Positions 8,440 through 17,409 of a DNA stretch of 64,000 nt are shown here, piece after piece. A program made the position numbers and the translations under genes. The notes beneath the pieces are model-generated. The model saw nothing but the letters and a program-made list of their open reading frames with translations. It searched no databases and was not told where the DNA came from. Source of the DNA: Pyrinomonadaceae bacterium (GTDB taxonomy: Bacteria > Acidobacteriota > Blastocatellia > Pyrinomonadales > Pyrinomonadaceae); assembly GCA_021228405.1 (NCBI GenBank), contig JAJQRF010000001.1, positions 1 to 64,000 of the forward strand. The letters are read 5' to 3'. Position 1 is the stretch's first letter. Each line of letters opens with the position of its first letter.

Positions 8440-9909
8440 ATGAAATTTACAAGTAAATTTTTAGTTTTTATTTTTGCTTTTCTGTTTTTTTCTTCAAACA
8501 TTTTTGCCGACACGCTCGGATATGTGAGCAAAGCGGAGGCAGACAAAGCGGTTTCGGCGTTGAATATTACCAAACGGCTCAGACATTTTTGCGCGCCTTG
8601 CAACGATAAAACATTTCGCGACGAACAAGTTGATTCGGTTTATGCTTCAAAAGCCGACGAAACGAGTTACCGTGTGATCGTTAACGGCAAAGCGATCGAT
8701 CTCGGCTACGTTTATTTCCCGTTGACGGACGGAAAATGGAAAAACCTTGCCGCCTGGGTCGGTTACAAATTCGATTACATTCCCGAATTTCTCGAAATAC
8801 AAACTGCGCCGACGAATCCACCGCCAAGAAATGATACGAATGCAACAGAAATCGATTGGATGCCCGTCGTGGAAATGGACAAGCAGATATTTCCCGCGTT
8901 TTTTCTTGCGACGGCAACGAAACCGATCGTCGAAAGCCAGACCGCCGGAGTTATCGGCGACGCGCAGGGTTTGGTCGGGATGCACATCATCAATCCAAAA
9001 GCGAATACGCGATTAAAGATCGGCATCGAGATCGATTCGATCTTGAAATATCAGGAATTTGACGCGAATCTGGCGGAAAAAGGCAAATATTATCAGGTTT
9101 ACCCGAAACTGGTTTGGAATTGGAACGCGCTCAAAAGCTATAAAAAAGCCGCGCCTGCCAATGCTAGTTTTGCGCTTTATCTCGACGGAAAACTAATCGA
9201 AAAGAAAAACGTCGTCGTCAGAATCCGCTCGGTCAATGAAGCGGTTTATGCTTACAGTTATCTTCTGGATGAAAACCGCTGGGCAAATACGAAGTGGCTT
9301 TTCGCAGCTTACGTCAACGAAGATCACGAATGGATCGATCAGATTTTGAAGGAAGCATTGAACGCGAAAGTCGTTGATTCTTTTACGGGTTATCAGGAAG
9401 ATTATAAAAAAGTTTTCGCGCAGGTTTTTGCCGTTTGGTATGTTTTGCAGAAGCGAAATTTCAAATACAGCAGTATCACGAATACTTCGGGAACGGGCAC
9501 GACGACGAAAGTTTACAGTCAATACGTGCGGCTTTTCGATGAATCGATCAATGGTTCGCAGGCAAATTGTGTTGACGGTTCGGTTTTGATCGCTTCGATC
9601 CTGAAAAAGATCGGTTTGCGCGTCGGACTCGTCTTGATTCCCGGACATTGTTTTCTCGTTTTCGACATTACGGGCAAAGGCGATTGGCGCGGACTCGAAA
9701 CGACGATGATGGGAAGCACCGATCTTTCAAATTTCGGCGACGAAAAATCGAAAGCAGAAGCGTCGATGGCAGGATTTTTCAAAGCGGTCGATGCAGGCAC
9801 AAAGAGCTTTGGCGACAGCTTGCAAGGCATTAATCAAAAAGACCCGCGCTACAATTTGATTGACATCGACGAAGCCAGACGTTCGGGAATTTATCCGCTT
9901 TCCTGGTAG
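8440..9909 (+). CDS. Secreted transglutaminase-like protein
   Basis: 489 residues with a signal peptide (about 1-23, ending FAD). The middle is unrecognised. The last third has the pattern of a transglutaminase-like cysteine fold: Cys377 at the start of a helix (QANCVDGSVLIASILKKIG), His403 in PGHCFLVF, and an acidic residue (Asp409 or Glu420) downstream. Such domains act as peptidases, transglutaminases or non-catalytic binders; which applies here cannot be said. The gene stands between the DoxX remnant and a clear terminator, so it is probably transcribed alone. The ribosome-binding site is weak. Confidence 0.65.
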   Translation: MKFTSKFLVFIFAFLFFSSNIFADTLGYVSKAEADKAVSALNITKRLRHFCAPCNDKTFRDEQVDSVYASKADETSYRVIVNGKAIDLGYVYFPLTDGKWKNLAAWVGYKFDYIPEFLEIQTAPTNPPPRNDTNATEIDWMPVVEMDKQIFPAFFLATATKPIVESQTAGVIGDAQGLVGMHIINPKANTRLKIGIEIDSILKYQEFDANLAEKGKYYQVYPKLVWNWNALKSYKKAAPANASFALYLDGKLIEKKNVVVRIRSVNEAVYAYSYLLDENRWANTKWLFAAYVNEDHEWIDQILKEALNAKVVDSFTGYQEDYKKVFAQVFAVWYVLQKRNFKYSSITNTSGTGTTTKVYSQYVRLFDESINGSQANCVDGSVLIASILKKIGLRVGLVLIPGHCFLVFDITGKGDWRGLETTMMGSTDLSNFGDEKSKAEASMAGFFKAVDAGTKSFGDSLQGINQKDPRYNLIDIDEARRSGIYPLSW

Positions 9910-9933
9910 AAAAACGGTGTAAATTTAATACGG

Positions 9934-9966
9934 AAAAGAAGTTTCTGCTCGAAACTTCTTTTTTTT
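9934..9966 (+). terminator. Intrinsic terminator after the transglutaminase-like gene
   Basis: AAAAGAAGTTTC (9934-9945) pairs with GAAACTTCTTTT (9951-9962) around TGCTC and is followed by more T, 25 bases after the stop codon. Confidence 0.88.
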
Positions 9967-10280
9967 CGGACGGAACATTTCCATTTTCAAACTGTTCTGT
10001 TCAGAAAAGATATGATGTTTTCTTTTTGTATTTTTCCTTTTTACAAGGTAATAGAAATTCGCGTTGCATTTGAGCGGGTTCAAATTTAACAATAATTTTC
10101 TTAGCCTTAATCTCGGGCGATGTGGTAGAATTTTTAATTATTAAATCTGTTTTCCCGCAAATGGTTGTAAAAAATAAAGGACAACAGTTTAAGAGTTGAA
10201 AGCCATCAGAAACATTTACATCTATTTTTATATTTGATAGGTTATAAAATTTGCCGATAGCCGGAGACGGAGTAAGGAGA
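9967..10280 (+). promoter_or_regulatory. AT-rich upstream region of the PHP gene
   Basis: About 310 bases with no gene and no repeat I recognise. It should hold the promoter of the plus-strand envelope/lipid block. A ribosome-binding site, ACGGAG (10267-10272), lies 8 bases before the ATG at 10281. Confidence 0.4.
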
Positions 10281-11516
10281 ATGAACTTAAAACAAACGCG
10301 ACTGCATATTTTGCACGAAGCTGAAAACTTAGCCCCGAAAGCGAAAACAGGTATTTCTCTCCATTGTCATACCGAACACTCAAAGGAAATGCTGGATTTC
10401 GTTCCGCATTACGCCGAAAAACTGCCGATAATTGCCTTTTTCTGGGCAAGAGAACAGAAAAAATATCTCGCCCGCGAAGGAAAAGCGATCGATTTTTCAA
10501 CCGCTTTCTGGTCGCCGCCGCTGACCGCCCACGATGTTTACGGGTTTGAGCAAAAACAGATCAACGAAGCCGGATTGGATGCGATAGTTTCCATTTCGGA
10601 TCACGACAGCATCGATGCAAACTTAAAATTGAACGAAACGGCGGAAACGAAAAAAGCTCCGATCTCGCTTGAATGGACGGTTCCGTATGAATACGGATTT
10701 TTCCACGTCGGCGTGCATAATCTGCCCGAAAAACGCGCCGTCGAACTTACCAAAAATTTGGTCGGCTACACGTTCGGCGAAAATCCGAAGAACGAAAAAT
10801 TAACCGAACTTTTTGCGATGCTCAACGAGATTCCCGAAGTTCTGGTGGTTTTAAATCATCCGCTCTGGGACATCGAGATCGTCGGCAAGGAAAAGCACGA
10901 AATCTTACTCAAAAATTTCATCAAGGAACACGGACGCTGGATTCACGCTTTTGAAATTAACGGTTTTCGTTCGTGGTCGGAAAACAAAGCCGTTCTGGAA
11001 ATGGCGGAAGCACTCGGAATCCCCGTTGTTACGGGCGGCGACCGTCACGGATGCAAACCGAACACGGTCATTAATCTTTCAAACGCGCACACTTTTGAGG
11101 AATTTGCCGAAGAAATCCGCGTCGATAAAAAGAGCGAAGTCGTGCTGATGCCCGAATATAAACAGCCGCTTCAATCGCGTCAATTACAATCTTTTTCAGA
11201 GATTTTGAAACTTTATCCCGAATTTCCCGAAGGTCGCAAGAAATGGTTCGACCGTGTTCATTTCGACATCGGCGACGGTTTCGGAACGCGACCGCTTTCG
11301 GTTCATTGGGATCGCGGAGGTCCGTTGTGGCTTCGTTTGGCGATCAAAACGCTGGCGTTTTTCGGAAATCCGCGTCTGCGCCCGTTTTACCGCGCATTGA
11401 TGGACAAAAAGGATATTGTCCCGAAAAATGTCGAGAAAACGGTTTTCGAGCTTCCCGATACGCAGGATTATACGCCGCGTATTTCGACCGAATCGGTTTC
11501 GGAAAATTATTCGTAA
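10281..11516 (+). CDS. PHP-domain metal-dependent phosphoesterase
   Basis: 411 residues from the ATG at 10281; a TTG ten codons upstream is less likely because the ribosome-binding site fits the ATG. PHP-type metal-binding motifs are spread in order: HCHTEHS near residue 30, SDHDS near 112, NHPLWD near 193, and GGDRHG near 253. PHP proteins hydrolyse phosphoesters with two or three metal ions. The C-terminal 130 residues (with RLAIKTLAFFGNPRLRPFYR) are not part of the core domain and may contact membrane or partner proteins. The gene is followed by two GT4 glycosyltransferases, so a substrate in glycolipid or glycan metabolism is plausible but unproven. Confidence 0.75.
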   Translation: MNLKQTRLHILHEAENLAPKAKTGISLHCHTEHSKEMLDFVPHYAEKLPIIAFFWAREQKKYLAREGKAIDFSTAFWSPPLTAHDVYGFEQKQINEAGLDAIVSISDHDSIDANLKLNETAETKKAPISLEWTVPYEYGFFHVGVHNLPEKRAVELTKNLVGYTFGENPKNEKLTELFAMLNEIPEVLVVLNHPLWDIEIVGKEKHEILLKNFIKEHGRWIHAFEINGFRSWSENKAVLEMAEALGIPVVTGGDRHGCKPNTVINLSNAHTFEEFAEEIRVDKKSEVVLMPEYKQPLQSRQLQSFSEILKLYPEFPEGRKKWFDRVHFDIGDGFGTRPLSVHWDRGGPLWLRLAIKTLAFFGNPRLRPFYRALMDKKDIVPKNVEKTVFELPDTQDYTPRISTESVSENYS

Positions 11517-11589
11517 TAATTCATAAATTCATAAAATTACTTTTACGGCAAAAGGCGGGTTTTCCCGCCGTTTGTTATTATAGAGAGCA

Positions 11590-12798
11590 GTGAAAGAACC
11601 GATCCGCGTCGCCTTTTTTCCCGATTCGTTTCTGGAAGTAAACGGCGTTGCGATGACCAGCAACAAACTCGTCGGATATGCCAAAGAAAACGGCTATCCT
11701 TTTTTATGTATTCACGCCGGAGAAGAAACCGAAACGCGCACCGACGGCAGTGTTAGATATTTGTCTTTGAAACGTTCGCCGATTGCGTTTCCGATGGACG
11801 AAGGCTTGAAATACGACCCGCTTTTCCAGCGTCACGTCAACCGCGTTTTGCGCGAATTGATGGAATTCAAGCCCGACGTTTTTCATATCACGGGGTTGAA
11901 CGACGTAAGTATCGTCGGCGCGTATCTCGCGTGGAAATTAAAAATTCCGATGGTCGGTTCGTGGCATACGAACCTGCACGAATATGCGGCGCGGCGTTTG
12001 ACGAAAATCTTCAGATTTCTGCCGAAAAACTTTCTCGATTCGATGACCGGCTTTGCCGAGCGCAAAATTATGGACGGTGCGGTGCTTTACTACAAAATGC
12101 CGAAAATCCTGCTTGCGCCGAATCAGGAATTGATCGACATTCTGCACAACGGAACGAAACGCGAAGCGCGTCTAATGATTCGCGGCGTTGACACGGCGGC
12201 GTATTCGCCCGCCAAACGAACGGTTTCGGACAATATTTTTCGTTTCGGTTTTGTCGGCAGGCTTCGTGCTGAGAAAAATGTGCGTCTGCTTGCCGAACTC
12301 GAAAAAGCACTGTTGCAGAAGGGCAAAACGAATTTCAAATTTTTGATCGTCGGCGAAGGCAACGAGCGCGAATATCTCGAAAAAAATATGACGAAAGCCG
12401 AATTTACGGGATTTCTCGAAGGTGAACAGCTTTATACGGCGTATGCCAATATGGACGTTTTCGTTTTTCCGTCGGAAACCGACGCTTTCGGAAATGTGAT
12501 TCAGGAATCGAACGCGGCAGGAATGCCGTGTCTTGTGACCGACAAAGGCGGACCGAAATTTATCGTGCGTCACGGCGAAACGGGATTTGTCTGCAAGAAC
12601 TTTGACGAATTCGTAAATTATTCGCTCGAACTGATGGAAAATCCCGCGAAACTCGCCGGATTGAAAAAGAAATCGCGCGAATTTGCGCTAACGCGTTCGT
12701 GGAATGCGGTTTTTGAAAGCGTTTATCAAGCATATCGCGACGCTTACGAATCGCGTCAAAGCCAAACAAAATTGGAACAAAAAACATCAGACAATTGA
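11590..12798 (+). CDS. Family 4 glycosyltransferase (MgtA/SqdX-like)
   Basis: 402 residues, starting with GTG at 11590. The N-terminal Rossmann half begins IRVAFFPDSFLEVNGVAMTSNKLV, as in GT4 enzymes that glycosylate lipids (MgtA, SqdX and relatives). The C-terminal half has RFGFVGRLRAEKN, FLIVGEGNE and the nucleotide-sugar-binding stretch VFVFPSETDAFGNVIQES, where FPSETDAFG supplies the EX7E-type acidic residues. It should act at the cytoplasmic face of the membrane. Sugar and acceptor cannot be told from the sequence. It follows the PHP gene by 73 bases and precedes a membrane protein, so an operon is likely. Confidence 0.85.
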   Translation: MKEPIRVAFFPDSFLEVNGVAMTSNKLVGYAKENGYPFLCIHAGEETETRTDGSVRYLSLKRSPIAFPMDEGLKYDPLFQRHVNRVLRELMEFKPDVFHITGLNDVSIVGAYLAWKLKIPMVGSWHTNLHEYAARRLTKIFRFLPKNFLDSMTGFAERKIMDGAVLYYKMPKILLAPNQELIDILHNGTKREARLMIRGVDTAAYSPAKRTVSDNIFRFGFVGRLRAEKNVRLLAELEKALLQKGKTNFKFLIVGEGNEREYLEKNMTKAEFTGFLEGEQLYTAYANMDVFVFPSETDAFGNVIQESNAAGMPCLVTDKGGPKFIVRHGETGFVCKNFDEFVNYSLELMENPAKLAGLKKKSREFALTRSWNAVFESVYQAYRDAYESRQSQTKLEQKTSDN

Positions 12799-12899
12799 TT
12801 TATCAGCGCAATCTCGGTAGCATCTTTGTTTGGTCAAAAGCCTGCCCGAATTATAGAAGGAAAGATTTGCCCGCTCCCGAAAAGCAGAATTTTCGCAGT

Positions 12900-13715
12900 A
12901 TGAAAGAAATAACTTATGACGAAACGCCGCCCGTCAGCCAATCGAATACGATCGGCGAAGCGTGGTCTAATCTGGTTCGCAATCCCGGTTTGTTCATCCG
13001 TTACTGGAACTATAAAGGCGCGATTATGAGCGGCGCAGTTCGTGCACCGATCTTTTTTATCACTTACATCATCGGAAAGGAAAAATTATCGACCGCGCTC
13101 GGCGCAGCGTTGGCGCAGTTCGTTTTCCGCTTTCTGATCGCGGGCATCGGCGGAACCCTGATCCAGTCTTTCCGGCGCGTCGAACCGGCGTGGAAGGCAC
13201 TTTTAACGATTCTTTTCATCGTTCCGCTCATCAGCCATTTCTTTGAATTTCTCGTGCAATTTTCCTTTGCATACCTGACGGGCACGAACGATCACACGGA
13301 CGAAGCCATCGTTCGTTCGATCTGTTTTTCGATATTTTCCGCGCTTTTCACGCTTTTCATTATGCGCCGCAACGTTTTGATCGTCGGCGACTCGGAAAGC
13401 AAATCGCTGTTGAGCGACATCGCCAAACTTCCCTTTCTCATCTTTGAATTTACGATGTTCATTCCCGTCGAGATCGCTTTGATAATCAGACGCGGCGCGT
13501 ATCTGACGGGAATCGCCTGCATTCTCGCGTTCGGCGTGTTTTCGCAAATGCTCTGTCTGGCATTCACGAACAAATTTTACTGGACATACGGCGGCGGAAA
13601 ACAGATCGCTTATCTGAAATATTGGGGCGTTGACGGAATTATTTTGATTAGCATCGTCATCGTTCTCGCGCTCATTTATTTTGCAAGAAAGGATAAACGA
13701 ATGAAAGCCGAATAA
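12900..13715 (+). CDS. Multi-pass membrane protein of unknown function
   Basis: 271 residues from the ATG at 12900. A TTG at 12795 would add 35 poorly hydrophobic residues and overlap the upstream gene by 4 bases. The protein has about six hydrophobic segments, for example APIFFITYIIG, LLTILFIVPLISHFFEFLV, FLIFEFTMFIPVEIALII and IILISIVIVLALIYF, ending in a basic tail. I do not recognise the family. Its place directly behind a GT4 gene and before a terminator suggests a role in the same envelope pathway. Confidence 0.6.
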   Translation: MKEITYDETPPVSQSNTIGEAWSNLVRNPGLFIRYWNYKGAIMSGAVRAPIFFITYIIGKEKLSTALGAALAQFVFRFLIAGIGGTLIQSFRRVEPAWKALLTILFIVPLISHFFEFLVQFSFAYLTGTNDHTDEAIVRSICFSIFSALFTLFIMRRNVLIVGDSESKSLLSDIAKLPFLIFEFTMFIPVEIALIIRRGAYLTGIACILAFGVFSQMLCLAFTNKFYWTYGGGKQIAYLKYWGVDGIILISIVIVLALIYFARKDKRMKAE

Positions 13716-13742
13716 TATAAAATCTGCTTTACTTAACCGAAG

Positions 13743-13777
13743 AAACCGCTAAAACTTTTGTCTTTAGCGGTTTTTTT
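13743..13777 (+). terminator. Intrinsic terminator of the PHP-GT4-membrane protein block
   Basis: AAACCGCTAAA (13743-13753) and TTTAGCGGTTT (13763-13773) form an 11-bp stem followed by a run of T. Confidence 0.88.
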
Positions 13778-13791
13778 GTTAATCTTGGCGT

Positions 13792-14397
13792 ATGCAAGTT
13801 TTAGAATCGGTTCAATCGAATATTTCTTTTTCATCTCTGCTCAAACGCTACACGCTCGAAGAATTTTACGCGCTTCCCGAACCTGCCGACCGCTCTCATT
13901 ACGAATTAATCGAAGGAGTTTTACATATTGTGCCGCCGCCGAAGAATATACACGACGATATAATTGCAGTTCTAAGCCGTTCTTTAACACTTTTTCTAGC
14001 CGCGAACGATGATCCGGGCAGAGTTTTTCATCCGCGCGCTTCGATCTATGTCGAAAATGTCTGGGGAACGTATCTCGAACCCGATATGATGTATGTTTCA
14101 AGCGAATTGCGCGAAAAAATGGGCGAACGCCGAACGTCTGCCGACATCGTTTTTGAATGTCTTTCGGAAAGCACGGGCGTTTACGACCGCACGACCAAAG
14201 CCGACACTTATCTGGCTTTAGGCATCAAAGAACTCTGGCTGATCGATTCGGACAACGAAACCGTCGAAATCAGAAACGCCGACGCAAAAGACGGAATTTT
14301 ATTCTGGCAAAAGCGGCTTTATAGTAAAGGTGAAATTGCCGAATCCAACGTTCTCGAAAATTGGCAGATTGCCGTCAGCGAAATTTTTGCAAAATAA
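13792..14397 (+). CDS. Uma2-family (DUF820) endonuclease-like protein
   Basis: 201 residues with the Uma2 pattern: YTLEEFYALPEP, then HYELIEGVLHIVPPPKNIHDDI, then a PD-(D/E)XK-like core EPDMMYVSSE followed by DIVFECLSESTGVYDRTTKADTYLALGIKELWLID. This family is abundant in cyanobacteria and Acidobacteriota and has the restriction-endonuclease fold. Its cellular role is unknown. The gene sits between a terminator and a GT4 gene that starts 6 bases after its stop. Confidence 0.85.
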   Translation: MQVLESVQSNISFSSLLKRYTLEEFYALPEPADRSHYELIEGVLHIVPPPKNIHDDIIAVLSRSLTLFLAANDDPGRVFHPRASIYVENVWGTYLEPDMMYVSSELREKMGERRTSADIVFECLSESTGVYDRTTKADTYLALGIKELWLIDSDNETVEIRNADAKDGILFWQKRLYSKGEIAESNVLENWQIAVSEIFAK

Positions 14398-14403
14398 ATA
14401 CCC

Positions 14404-15756
14404 GTGTCGATAAAATCAGTTCACATTACAAACTATTACCACAAAAATTCGGGCGGTATCAGCACCAGTTTTAATAATCTGCTTGCCGCCGCCGAACGGC
14501 ATCAGCGTTATGTTCGCCTGATCGTTCCGGGCGAAGCGGAAGCCGTCGAAGAAGTCAATAAATTTGCGAAAATCTATTACGTTCCCGCCAAATTTTCGCC
14601 TGTTTTCGACAAACGCTATCGGCTTCTTCAGCCTTGGCAATATATGCCGAACGACTCGCCGATTCGCAAAATTCTGCTTGCCGAAATGCCCGATATGATC
14701 GAAGTCACTGATAAATACACGATTTCGATGCTCGGCGCGATGGTTCGCATCGGCAAATTCAAACAACTCAACCGCCCGATGCTCGTGCATTTCAGCGCGG
14801 AACGCATGGACGACAACATCGCTTCGTTTATGACGAAATCTTCTTTCGGCGAATGGCTGGCGCGGCGCATTATCGGCAATTACACGCTCGCAATTTTCGA
14901 TTTTCACATCGCCAATTCGGTTTACACGGCGCAGGAATTTTACAAAGCCTACAAAAAAGAAGAAAACGCGCGGCGCAACGATTGGTTTTTCAATAAAGCG
15001 TGGCAATTTTTCAAGGCTCCGCGCATTCCCGTCGAAGAACGTATCTACGTTTGTCCGCGCGGCGTGAACGCGGAAGTTTTTCGTGCGGACAGAAAAAACG
15101 ACGCGGTCAAAAAAGCGATGCGCGAACGGGCGAAAATTCCCGCCGATTCGATCGTTCTGCTTTATGCGGGACGCATTTCGCCCGAAAAAAACATCGGACT
15201 TTTGCCCGAAATGATGAAATTTCTCGCGCAGGATTCCAAACACGATTACCGACTTGTAGTTGCTGGCGCAGGACCGCAGGAAGATTTTTTACGCGAAGAA
15301 ACGGCGAAGAATTTTCCCGGTAAAATCATTCAGTTAGGGCATCTCGATAAGGAAACGCTTGCCGATTATTACGCGAACTGCGATGTTTTCGTGCATCCGA
15401 ATCCGAAAGAACCGTTCGGCATCGCGCCGCTCGAAGCAATGGTTTCGGGCGCACCGACCGTCGCGCCGAATTCGGGCGGAATTTTAAGTTATGCGACCGA
15501 CGAAAACGCGTGGCTGATGACTCCGACGGGCGCGGAGTTTGCGAAAGCCGTCCGCGAAATCGTCGAAAATCCTGACTTACGAGCGAGAAAAGTAAACAAC
15601 GCGATTCTGACCGCACTCGACAACACACGCGAAAAATCGACCGACAACCTTTTCGCCGCTTACGACAAAATGTATGCGGACTTCCAACGCCGAAAGGAGC
15701 TTTTCACCGACATCGAAAAGGCGAAAACCTATGATTTTTCAAAGGAAGTTTTATAG
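14404..15756 (+). CDS. Family 4 glycosyltransferase
   Basis: 450 residues, GTG start. The N-terminal acceptor domain opens VHITNYYHKNSGGISTSFNNLL. The donor domain carries LLYAGRISPEKNIGLLPEMM, YRLVVAGAGPQ and the signature FVHPNPKEPFGIAPLEAMVSGAPTV, with the EPFGIAPLE motif that binds the nucleotide sugar. It differs clearly from the GT4 at 11590, so the two probably add different sugars or act on different acceptors. It starts 6 bases after the Uma2 gene, but the functional link there is doubtful. Downstream comes a phased repeat array, not another gene of the unit. Confidence 0.85.
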   Translation: MSIKSVHITNYYHKNSGGISTSFNNLLAAAERHQRYVRLIVPGEAEAVEEVNKFAKIYYVPAKFSPVFDKRYRLLQPWQYMPNDSPIRKILLAEMPDMIEVTDKYTISMLGAMVRIGKFKQLNRPMLVHFSAERMDDNIASFMTKSSFGEWLARRIIGNYTLAIFDFHIANSVYTAQEFYKAYKKEENARRNDWFFNKAWQFFKAPRIPVEERIYVCPRGVNAEVFRADRKNDAVKKAMRERAKIPADSIVLLYAGRISPEKNIGLLPEMMKFLAQDSKHDYRLVVAGAGPQEDFLREETAKNFPGKIIQLGHLDKETLADYYANCDVFVHPNPKEPFGIAPLEAMVSGAPTVAPNSGGILSYATDENAWLMTPTGAEFAKAVREIVENPDLRARKVNNAILTALDNTREKSTDNLFAAYDKMYADFQRRKELFTDIEKAKTYDFSKEVL

Positions 15757-15772
15757 AGCAGAATAAAAAATT

Positions 15773-15829
15773 GTCCAACAAACTTCAATTTATTGATTAT
15801 CGCAGGCAAAAAACAAACTGAAGTTTGTT
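15773..15829. repeat. Inverted repeat (CAACAAACTTCA type)
   Basis: CAACAAACTTCA near 15776 and TGAAGTTTGTTG near 15819 are inverted copies separated by about 30 bases. A related palindrome (TCAAACTGAAGTTTGA) lies at 46765-46780. It follows the stop of the GT4 gene closely and could fold in the 3' end of the mRNA. Confidence 0.6.
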
Positions 15830-15836
15830 GAACATC

Positions 15837-16015
15837 ATCGATTTACGCGAATTTTCTCAAAATTATCTGATTTTCTCCAAATTTATGGATTTTTCGGCAA
15901 ATTTCCGAGATTTTTCACGGATTTATGAGAATTTGCGCAAATTCAGCTGATTTTTCGCAAATTTAGACGATTTTCCTCGAATTTGGCAATTTTTTCGTAA
16001 CTTCATTGATTTAAT
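15837..16015. repeat. Array A: 20-bp degenerate tandem repeat with 10-bp phased T-tracts
   Basis: About nine head-to-tail units of 20 bp. Each unit has two half-units beginning ATTT or TTTT, and the T-tracts fall every 10 bases almost without drift from 15841 to 16011. A typical unit is GATTTTTCGCAAATTTAGAC. Such phasing of A/T tracts with the helix predicts intrinsic bending. It fills the spacer between a GT4 gene and the permease gene. Units differ at many positions, so the array is old or is held by a function that tolerates variation. Confidence 0.8.
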
Positions 16016-16058
16016 CTCTTCGTTTTAACTCCGCCGAATTAAGTTTTATAATTGCTGA

Positions 16059-17156
16059 ATGCTCGAATTGGTTTTAGCAAATCTGAGAGTCCGCCCGTTT
16101 CGCACGCTGATTAGCGTGGTCGGGGTCGCGTTGGGCGTGGTTCTCGTCGTTTTATTTACCGGCTTGGCGAAGGGAATGTCGGAAGATATGGTCAAACGCG
16201 CCTCGAACTGGAAGGCGGAGATAGTGTTCACGCGCCCGGGCGGAATGGATGCTTCAAGCTCGAACACTTCTCTTTCAACGACTTATGCCGAACGGCTTTT
16301 GCAGATCGAAGGCGTCGAATCGACCGTTCCCGTCATTCGCTATATCACGCCGAACCCGAAACAGCGTTGGGGCGTTCAGCAGATCGACGGCATCGATTGG
16401 GAACCATTCGCAAAAATGAACGATATGAAGCTCGTGCAGGGACGCGGCGCAACAGCAGTCGATGAAGTGATTTTGGACGAAAGATACGTCAAGGACGAAA
16501 AAGTAAAACTCGGCGATAAGATCGGGATTTTCGGCAAAAGCTACACGGCGGTCGGCGTTTTCTCGCCGCCTTCGGGTGCGCGCATCAAGATGTCGCTTTC
16601 CGCGATGCAGAATGCGCTCGAAGCCCCGAATAAATGTTCATACATTTTAGTTAAATTGAAACAGGGCGCGAACGTTGACGAAGTAGCGGCGCGAATCGAT
16701 CAGGCTTTGCCCGGAAATAAGATAAATTTAACGAGAGATTTAATCATCGACGCGCAAGACCGGATTCCCGCACTCGGCACGTTTTTACGCGTTTTGGTCG
16801 GCTTGGGCGCGTTCGTTTCGACGATCTTCGTCCTGCTTTCGATGTATACGACGATCACCGAAAGACGCAAGGAAATCGGGATTTTGAAATCGCTCGGCGC
16901 GTCGAAAGGCTTCATCATCAAAGTTATCGAAGGCGAGGCATTTCTGATCGGCGTGCTCGGCGTTTTGCTCGGTTTCATCGTCGCTTTCGCCGCGTCTTAT
17001 CTGATCGGCGATTTCTTTGAATTGGTTTTCAGCTTCAGTTCGGGCTGGATCATCACGGCAACCGTCATTGCCATCGGCGGAAGTCTGTTCGGCGCGCTTT
17101 ATCCCGCGTGGAAGGCATCGGGAATCGATCCGGTCGAAGTGATGGTCAATGAATAG
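16059..17156 (+). CDS. MacB/FtsX-type ABC transporter permease
   Basis: 365 residues with the usual order: an N-terminal helix (VRPFRTLISVVGVALGVVLVVLFTGL), a periplasmic MacB-like domain (about 50-235), and three C-terminal helices of the FtsX domain (near 245-350, including KEIGILKSLGASKGFI). The protein ends YPAWKASGIDPVEVMVNE, the classic C-terminus of the family. These permeases couple ATP hydrolysis to movement of lipids, lipoproteins or peptides in the envelope without being pores. No ATPase gene is next to it, so the partner must be encoded elsewhere. Confidence 0.88.
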   Translation: MLELVLANLRVRPFRTLISVVGVALGVVLVVLFTGLAKGMSEDMVKRASNWKAEIVFTRPGGMDASSSNTSLSTTYAERLLQIEGVESTVPVIRYITPNPKQRWGVQQIDGIDWEPFAKMNDMKLVQGRGATAVDEVILDERYVKDEKVKLGDKIGIFGKSYTAVGVFSPPSGARIKMSLSAMQNALEAPNKCSYILVKLKQGANVDEVAARIDQALPGNKINLTRDLIIDAQDRIPALGTFLRVLVGLGAFVSTIFVLLSMYTTITERRKEIGILKSLGASKGFIIKVIEGEAFLIGVLGVLLGFIVAFAASYLIGDFFELVFSFSSGWIITATVIAIGGSLFGALYPAWKASGIDPVEVMVNE

Positions 17157-17157
17157 T

Positions 17158-17373
17158 TCAGCCTGTTATCAGGATTTTCATAATCAGAAAGATCGTCAGG
17201 GCAACGGCGAAATTTCTGGCGAAACTCTTTATTTTTTCGTTTTGCGAAAGCGTCAAAACAGCGGTGAGAAGCAGTAAAATTGAAACGATGCAACGATTGA
17301 AATCGTAAAGATCGAAATTGTAGATAGCGGCAAAAATACAGAAAAGAGCTAAAAGAATTTCGATAAGTTTCAT
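17158..17373 (-). CDS. Small membrane protein, two predicted helices
   Basis: 71 residues: MKLIEILLALFCIFAAIYNF, then a second hydrophobic block ILLLLTAVLTL and a third near the C-terminus (VALTIFLIMKILI). A ribosome-binding site (AGAGGTGA) stands 3-4 bases before the ATG, which argues for a real gene. It is convergent with the permease gene (one base apart) and divergent from btaA. No family recognised. Confidence 0.5.
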   Translation of the reverse strand: MKLIEILLALFCIFAAIYNFDLYDFNRCIVSILLLLTAVLTLSQNEKIKSFARNFAVALTIFLIMKILITG

Positions 17374-17409
17374 AAATCACCTCTGACTGATTTTTAGTTT
17401 ATACAAAAT

